Assembly: GCA_946223075.1 (NCBI GenBank) | Contig: CAMILZ010000024.1 | Location: 1 to 27,954 of the forward strand | From: an uncultured Dermabacteraceae bacterium | GTDB taxonomy: Bacteria > Actinomycetota > Actinomycetes > Actinomycetales > Dermabacteraceae | DNA length: 27,954 nt | Direction: 5' to 3' | Part shown: positions 24,211 to 27,954 of the stretch, in pieces | Numbering within the stretch: the first letter of the stretch is position 1 | How the letters are laid out: each line of letters starts with the position of its first letter | Position numbers and translations under genes: made by a program | Notes under the pieces: model-generated | What the model was told of the DNA's origin: nothing | The model's database searches: none | The model's input: the letters and a program-made list of their open reading frames with translations, nothing else

Positions 24211-25548
24211 ATGGACCTCTACGACCGCCCAGCGGCAAACGAGCTTCTCGCCTCGCGTAATGACGTCATGACCGTCTACCGGGAGTTCGAGAACTCGGAA
24301 GGCCGCCTCTTCCCGCTCCGATACGTGCGAGCCGGGTACGAGTCCGAGCTGCCCACCATCATGGTGCTTCCCGACGGCCCCGGCGTGGCGAGCGTGTTCC
24401 CGTACGAGATTCTGCGGCGCGACATGGTCAAAAAGGGCCTCGACGTGATCATGATGGAGCACCGCGGCGTGGGCATGAGCCGCGCGGACGCGCAAGGCAA
24501 TGATCTGCCCGTCGATGTCATGCGCGTGGAAAACGTGCTCGACGACGTGCGTGCGGTGCTCGACCACGCGCAGGTGCCGAGCGTGGTGCTGTACGGCACC
24601 GGGTATGGCGCCTATATCGCGCAGCGGTTCGCGTTGCGCCACCCTGATCGTGTGTTCTCGATGGTTCTCGACTCGCCTTTTACGGGTGTGCGTGATGGTC
24701 GAGCGCTGCGCGAGCTCATGCGCGACCTCTACTGGCGAGGCACGTTCGATGCGACCGAATCGATCGCGCGCGCTGTGCGGATGCTCGTGGAGCAGCGAGT
24801 CGTGCCCGCGGAAGAAACGGGTGCCGTGCTCGCCGCCGTCCACGAATACGGTGGCGTGAACTCGGTGCGTGACCTCGTGGACCTCCTCGTGCAGGGGCGC
24901 GGGCAACTCGCGTGGGCGTCGATTCACCAGATCATTACGGGTCGCGAATGGTTCAACACCACGCCGTACGTCTATGAAAATGACCTCGCGGGCCGCATCT
25001 CGGCAACCGAGCTCGGGTTTGGCGAAGCGAGCGACGGCAAGGCGCTCGACCCGCTCACCGTTTACGCCCGTCGCGCCGCGCAGTTTCCACCGTTCACGGG
25101 GGAGGGCTTTGACCTGGAAACGGCGAGGCGCTTAATCACGACTCCCACGCTCGTTGTGGGCGGGGCGCGCGATGTGATCGTGCCGCTGTGGCGCTCGCGC
25201 CTCGCAGCGCAGGAAATCCCTGGAGCACACGTTGGATCCGATCCGTCGAATCCGAGGCTGCGATTTATCTCAGCACACAACGTCGGCCACGCCCTCATTG
25301 ACTCGCACATCGAGCTTTCGGTGGTCGCGATGCGCTGGGCCGCCGCGGGGGCAATCGATGCGCTCCTCGAGCGCGATATCAGCTCGCTCAATCGCAGCGT
25401 CCGCAACGAGGCCTATGGGCGCGGCATCCGCACGGCGCTTCTCGCTGAGCAGTACTCGCCGCTCAAACTCTGGTCGGTGCGCTCGCTTGCGGCGGGGCCG
25501 CTCTCCTCGGCCGACGCTCGCGGGCCGCGGGGGCTTACGCGGCGCTAG
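24211..25548 (+). CDS. Alpha/beta hydrolase, proline iminopeptidase-like, lacking the nucleophile serine
   Basis: 445 residues. The N-terminal PDGPG and EHRGVGMSR segments are those of S33 proline iminopeptidase-like proteins. D321 in GGARDVIVP and H360 in HNVGHALIDS fit the acid and base of the triad. The nucleophile elbow, however, reads YGTGYGAY, with Gly131 (GGG at 24601-24603) where GxSxG proteins have serine. As written the protein should not act as a serine hydrolase. An extended C-terminal tail follows. The ATG lies 9 bp after the S9 peptidase stop, so the pair is likely cotranscribed; the Shine-Dalgarno (GGAAAG) is weak. A pseudoenzyme or a sequencing error are the alternatives. Confidence 0.82.
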   Translation: MDLYDRPAANELLASRNDVMTVYREFENSEGRLFPLRYVRAGYESELPTIMVLPDGPGVASVFPYEILRRDMVKKGLDVIMMEHRGVGMSRADAQGNDLPVDVMRVENVLDDVRAVLDHAQVPSVVLYGTGYGAYIAQRFALRHPDRVFSMVLDSPFTGVRDGRALRELMRDLYWRGTFDATESIARAVRMLVEQRVVPAEETGAVLAAVHEYGGVNSVRDLVDLLVQGRGQLAWASIHQIITGREWFNTTPYVYENDLAGRISATELGFGEASDGKALDPLTVYARRAAQFPPFTGEGFDLETARRLITTPTLVVGGARDVIVPLWRSRLAAQEIPGAHVGSDPSNPRLRFISAHNVGHALIDSHIELSVVAMRWAAAGAIDALLERDISSLNRSVRNEAYGRGIRTALLAEQYSPLKLWSVRSLAAGPLSSADARGPRGLTRR

Positions 25549-25587
25549 TTCGCGCGCGAGGTTGGCCCCTCACTTCCCGTTTCTGTT

Positions 25588-27285
25588 TTATCCCGCGCCC
25601 TGGCACGCGATCTGCACGTACGCGTTCGAATACACGGTCTCGTAAGGTGCGCGCGCCCGGGTCAAAACCTGCGCCCCATTCAGGAGCTCGGGCTTCGCAT
25701 TGGCATCGGTGGGCCACTTCTCGTTTGCCCATGCGGCCCAGCCACCCGGGTAAAGCTCTTGCTCGCTTTTGCCATACACGCCCGCGATGCATTCGGGGGC
25801 ACGCTTCGTCTCGCCATGCATCCACTGCACGTCATTCGTGGGGATGAGCGGCGCCATGAAGCGAATATCGGTCGCGACCGTCACGCCTTCGGGCACGTGC
25901 GCTTGTGCCTCGCGGGCGGCGTTGGCAAACTCCGAGTTCGGGTTGAGATTGCCGGTGGCGATCCACGTGAGCGGTAGGGCGGTCATGAGATACGCGGTCG
26001 AGAGGATCGAAAGGGCCACGCCGAGGCGTTTCGTCCACAGCTTCGCGGCGCGGGGCGCGATGGGCCGTTCGCGAAGCTCACCGAGCTGCGTGAGCACCGT
26101 GCCTTTCACGTGCGGAAGGGTCGCGAGGAGAGCCGCGAACGCAATCGCCATGAGGAACGAGTTGTAGTGCCACTGCCAGGTCCAATAGTGCTCCACGGCG
26201 CCGAGGTACCGCCAGGCAAACGTCGGAAGAAGACCAAGCGCAAGTGGACTCGTCACCCCCACGAGCCCCATAAATGCCACAAACATGAGCGCCGTTTGCC
26301 ACTTCACGAGCGGTGTAAAGACGTGCGTGATCGGCGCGAAATTCTCGGTGTACACGTAGGCGGAAGCGGGGCTCAGCGCGGGCAGAATCACCCACGTGGC
26401 AAGGCCAAACCACACGAGGCCCCACACGGTAAGGAGAAGCGCGGCGCGGGGCTTCTTTTCCGACGCTAGCTTCGCGATCACTCTGCGGATTTTTTCGGAG
26501 GGACTTCCGGCGTTTGGTCCCGGGGTGCGCCACATCCATGCCATTGCGAGGCCGAGCATCATGACGGTGAGGCCCAGATCCTCCTTGACGAATACGAGCG
26601 CGCCGATCCACACGAGTGCTGCCTTGGGGCGATTCTCGAGGAAGGCCGCGAGGCCGAAGGCCACGAATAGTACGGCGAAGGCGTACTCGTGGAATTGGAC
26701 GTTCTGGCTGCCCTGGAGGCCGAACGAGAAGGCGTAGCCGGCGCCCGCAAGCATGCCGAGTCTCGGGCCGAGTTTCGCCATTGCGATGCGCGTGAGCGGG
26801 TAGGCGCTTGCGCCAAACATGGCAGCTTGTGCCCACAGCAGCATCGCGGGTGATGGCCACAGCCACCACAGTGGTGCAAGGAGCGCGAGAACGGGGTGGA
26901 AGTGATCGCCGAGGAGATTGAAGTTGTCGCCCTTAATCGGCACGATCGGCGCGTTGAAGTGCGCATACTCTTTCACGGCTTCGGCGAAGATGCCGAGGTC
27001 CCAGCTCGGAAAGAAGAACGAATCCCACTGGAGCATCGAGAGCCAGCCATAAAGCGTTGTCGCCGCAAGCGCGAGGCCGAGTGGGGCGAGGCGCATGGGG
27101 TCCAGGATCGCGTCGAGGAAGGCGTCGGTGCGAGACCGCGGGTGGCTGTCGCGGCTTTGGCGTGCGGTGCCTGTCGTGGTGCTGTTCGCGCTCGAGTTTG
27201 CGTCTGTAGGCTCAGGGTGCGAAGTTGTCACGCGCCCCATTGTGCCAGGCATGTGCTTCGACGGGACCGTTTTCACGATGCGCAT
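25588..27285 (-). CDS. DUF2079-family integral membrane protein
   Basis: Up to 565 residues, about 10-12 transmembrane helices. The family signature follows the first helix: SWDLGIFAEAVKEYAHFNAP, then GDNFNLLGDHFHPVLALLAP and PSPAMLLWAQ. DUF2079 proteins share a topology with GT-C glycosyltransferases and have the acidic WDLGIF loop, so a lipid-linked sugar transferase is possible, but no activity is established. The soluble C-terminal end has two cysteines (PECIAG and IACQGAG). The start is uncertain: ATG 27285 has no Shine-Dalgarno, and ATGs at codons 12 and 16 or GTG at codon 19 are alternatives. It is convergent with the hydrolase gene. Confidence 0.85.
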   Translation of the reverse strand: MRIVKTVPSKHMPGTMGRVTTSHPEPTDANSSANSTTTGTARQSRDSHPRSRTDAFLDAILDPMRLAPLGLALAATTLYGWLSMLQWDSFFFPSWDLGIFAEAVKEYAHFNAPIVPIKGDNFNLLGDHFHPVLALLAPLWWLWPSPAMLLWAQAAMFGASAYPLTRIAMAKLGPRLGMLAGAGYAFSFGLQGSQNVQFHEYAFAVLFVAFGLAAFLENRPKAALVWIGALVFVKEDLGLTVMMLGLAMAWMWRTPGPNAGSPSEKIRRVIAKLASEKKPRAALLLTVWGLVWFGLATWVILPALSPASAYVYTENFAPITHVFTPLVKWQTALMFVAFMGLVGVTSPLALGLLPTFAWRYLGAVEHYWTWQWHYNSFLMAIAFAALLATLPHVKGTVLTQLGELRERPIAPRAAKLWTKRLGVALSILSTAYLMTALPLTWIATGNLNPNSEFANAAREAQAHVPEGVTVATDIRFMAPLIPTNDVQWMHGETKRAPECIAGVYGKSEQELYPGGWAAWANEKWPTDANAKPELLNGAQVLTRARAPYETVYSNAYVQIACQGAG

Positions 27286-27556
27286 GCAGCTAGACGCGGC
27301 TCGTGGTGGTCGGTTCTTAGCGTTGGGAGCGCCCTCGTTTCTTTTCCGCCCCCTTGCCCCGTTTCTTGCTCTAGGTCAAGCGGCGATTTTCGCTCTTAGG
27401 GCAGTCCTCGCGACCGGTTGCGTCGCTATAACGGATTCCTGTCAGGGGCTTCGTCCGCTTTCTTCTCAGCCACCGTCTTCTGCTCAGGCTTCGCCTTCTG
27501 TTGCGGTAGCTTCTCCCTTCCCTTTGTTTGCTGAAGGTGGGGGACACCCCCAACGC
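27286..27556. other. Gene-poor stretch upstream of the DUF2079 gene
   Basis: No intact gene is supported. On the minus strand a Lys/Glu/Gln/Ala-rich open stretch (QQKAKPEQKTVAEKKADEAP) ends at TAG 27428-27426, in a different frame from the GH15 remnant just upstream. It looks like the tail of a lost coding region but has no recognisable family. The promoter of the DUF2079 gene must lie here; I could not define its boxes. A GGGGG-ACA-CCCCC hairpin at 27539-27551 marks the point where GH15 similarity ends. Confidence 0.4.
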
Positions 27557-27640
27557 CCAATCAATGCTGCCGTGCCGGCAGATCAGGGCGGCCGTGTGAG
27601 TATCGGGCAATAATGCGTAGTCCTCCAAGGGGCTGGACAC
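27557..27640 (-). pseudogene. Remnant of a GH15-family glycoside hydrolase N-terminus
   Basis: From GTG 27640 the minus strand reads SSPLEDYALLPDTHTAAL then ICRHGSIDW. This matches the conserved beginning of bacterial glucoamylase/trehalase-like GH15 proteins (IEDYALIGD-type start and GRDGSIDW). After SIDW, where family members continue with a conserved LCxPRFDS-type segment, similarity stops and the frame becomes low-complexity, Arg-rich sequence. About 28 codons of a normally about 600-residue protein remain, so it is a truncated relic. Confidence 0.55.
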
Positions 27641-27847
27641 AGGAGCTTTCCCCTTTCCTCAGTGGTGCGACCAGAGGGAGAAGGAACAACCACCCCGGTG
27701 CACCCGCTGCGGTGATAACGACCCATCGCCCGCAGCAGGTGGCAATCGTCACGGTTATCCCTCTTTGGCGAGAGCGGAAAGAACAAGGGGGCGCTTCATG
27801 GTGGAGCCGTTCAGGGTCATATGGGGGCAGTGGAGAGAAGTGGTGGA
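27641..27847. other. Non-coding stretch with hairpin-forming sequences
   Basis: No gene is supported. It holds a small hairpin GCTGCGG (27706-27712) with CCGCAGC (27730-27736), and a looser inverted pair GATAAC (27714-27719) / GTTATC (27754-27759). It separates the GH15 relic from the stop codon of the edge fragment and could include the end of a mobile element, which cannot be shown from one side. Confidence 0.3.
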
Positions 27848-27954
27848 TCAGTGGACGGCACTGGATGCCGGAGTAGGCGTGGTGTGTTCCTCCTTCGACG
27901 CGGTCGGAGCCAGGTGAGCCGGATCCAGATCAATGCGGCGCAACAGCTGGGCGT
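27848..27954 (-). CDS. C-terminal end of an unrecognised protein (starts beyond the right edge)
   Basis: The last 34 codons of a minus-strand frame, reading AQLLRRIDLDPAHLAPTA and then a Thr/Pro/Ser-rich end, stop at TGA 27850-27848. The segment is open and codon-plausible, but it is too short to assign. A transposase C-terminus is possible, given the decayed neighbourhood, but this is a guess. Confidence 0.35.
   Translation of the reverse strand, partial: AQLLRRIDLDPAHLAPTASKEEHTTPTPASSAVH

Noticed and set aside
22084..24927. 947-codon minus-strand open frame antisense to the S9 peptidase and hydrolase genes
   Set aside because: It is a shadow caused by high GC at third positions. Its translation is Arg/His/Val-rich with no recognisable motif, while the plus strand carries complete, motif-bearing enzymes.
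25549..25587. Possible terminator between the hydrolase and the DUF2079 gene, from the T-rich GTTTCTGTTTTATC
   Set aside because: Only a 4-bp GAGG/CCTC stem with a mismatch-prone loop precedes it, too weak to call.

Overview
The window looks like chromosomal DNA from a GC-rich actinobacterium. The evidence is the strong G/C bias at third codon positions, frequent GTG and TTG starts, a bacterial XPB helicase together with a helicase-associated-domain (Helicase_C_3-like) protein, and Pro/Gln/Ala-rich cytoplasmic tails on membrane proteins. A Dermabacter-like member of the Micrococcales is my best guess, but it is an impression from gene content and not something the sequence proves.

Layout. 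1-3691 (minus): most of a large secreted surface protein with a signal peptide, a unique N-terminal region, four Rib/YPDG-type repeats and at least 13 calcium-binding thrombospondin type 3 motifs. Its C-terminus lies beyond the left edge. 3895-4707 (plus): RNase HI with a C-terminal extension, overlapping tail to tail with a two-component system (histidine kinase and OmpR-type regulator, 4700-6936, minus), preceded by a LapA-domain membrane protein (7012-7602). 7721-10241 (minus): an XPB helicase overlapping the end of a polytopic membrane protein. 10390-11850 (plus): 6-phosphogluconate dehydrogenase, separated by a 61-bp palindrome from a convergent 737-residue helicase-associated protein (11961-14174, minus). 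14217-14289 (plus): an unusual short-variable-loop tRNA with anticodon UAA. 14403-17577 (plus): YggS-type PLP protein, an MFS exporter and a Bax-inhibitor-1 family protein, closed by a strong two-way terminator. 17656-18651 (minus): a membrane-anchored protein of unknown function.

18764-22073 (plus) is a thiamine salvage operon: TPP riboswitch, thiM, thiE, thiD, tenA. ThiM salvages the thiazole, TenA releases the pyrimidine from degraded thiamine, ThiD phosphorylates the pyrimidine and ThiE joins the two halves. The de novo genes thiC and thiG are not in the window. The thiE stop region has been amplified into four 18-bp tandem units. Downstream on the same strand are a prolyl-oligopeptidase-type S9 peptidase and an alpha/beta hydrolase whose nucleophile serine is replaced by glycine. 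A convergent DUF2079 membrane protein (25588-27285, minus) follows.

The last 670 bases carry no intact gene. They hold a short remnant of a GH15-family N-terminus and, at the right edge, the C-terminal end of an unrecognised protein. This looks like a decayed or rearranged junction. I found no CRISPR array, prophage, toxin-antitoxin pair or intact insertion sequence. The most unusual items are the tRNA, the thiE stop-codon repeats, the serine-less hydrolase and the palindrome after gnd.
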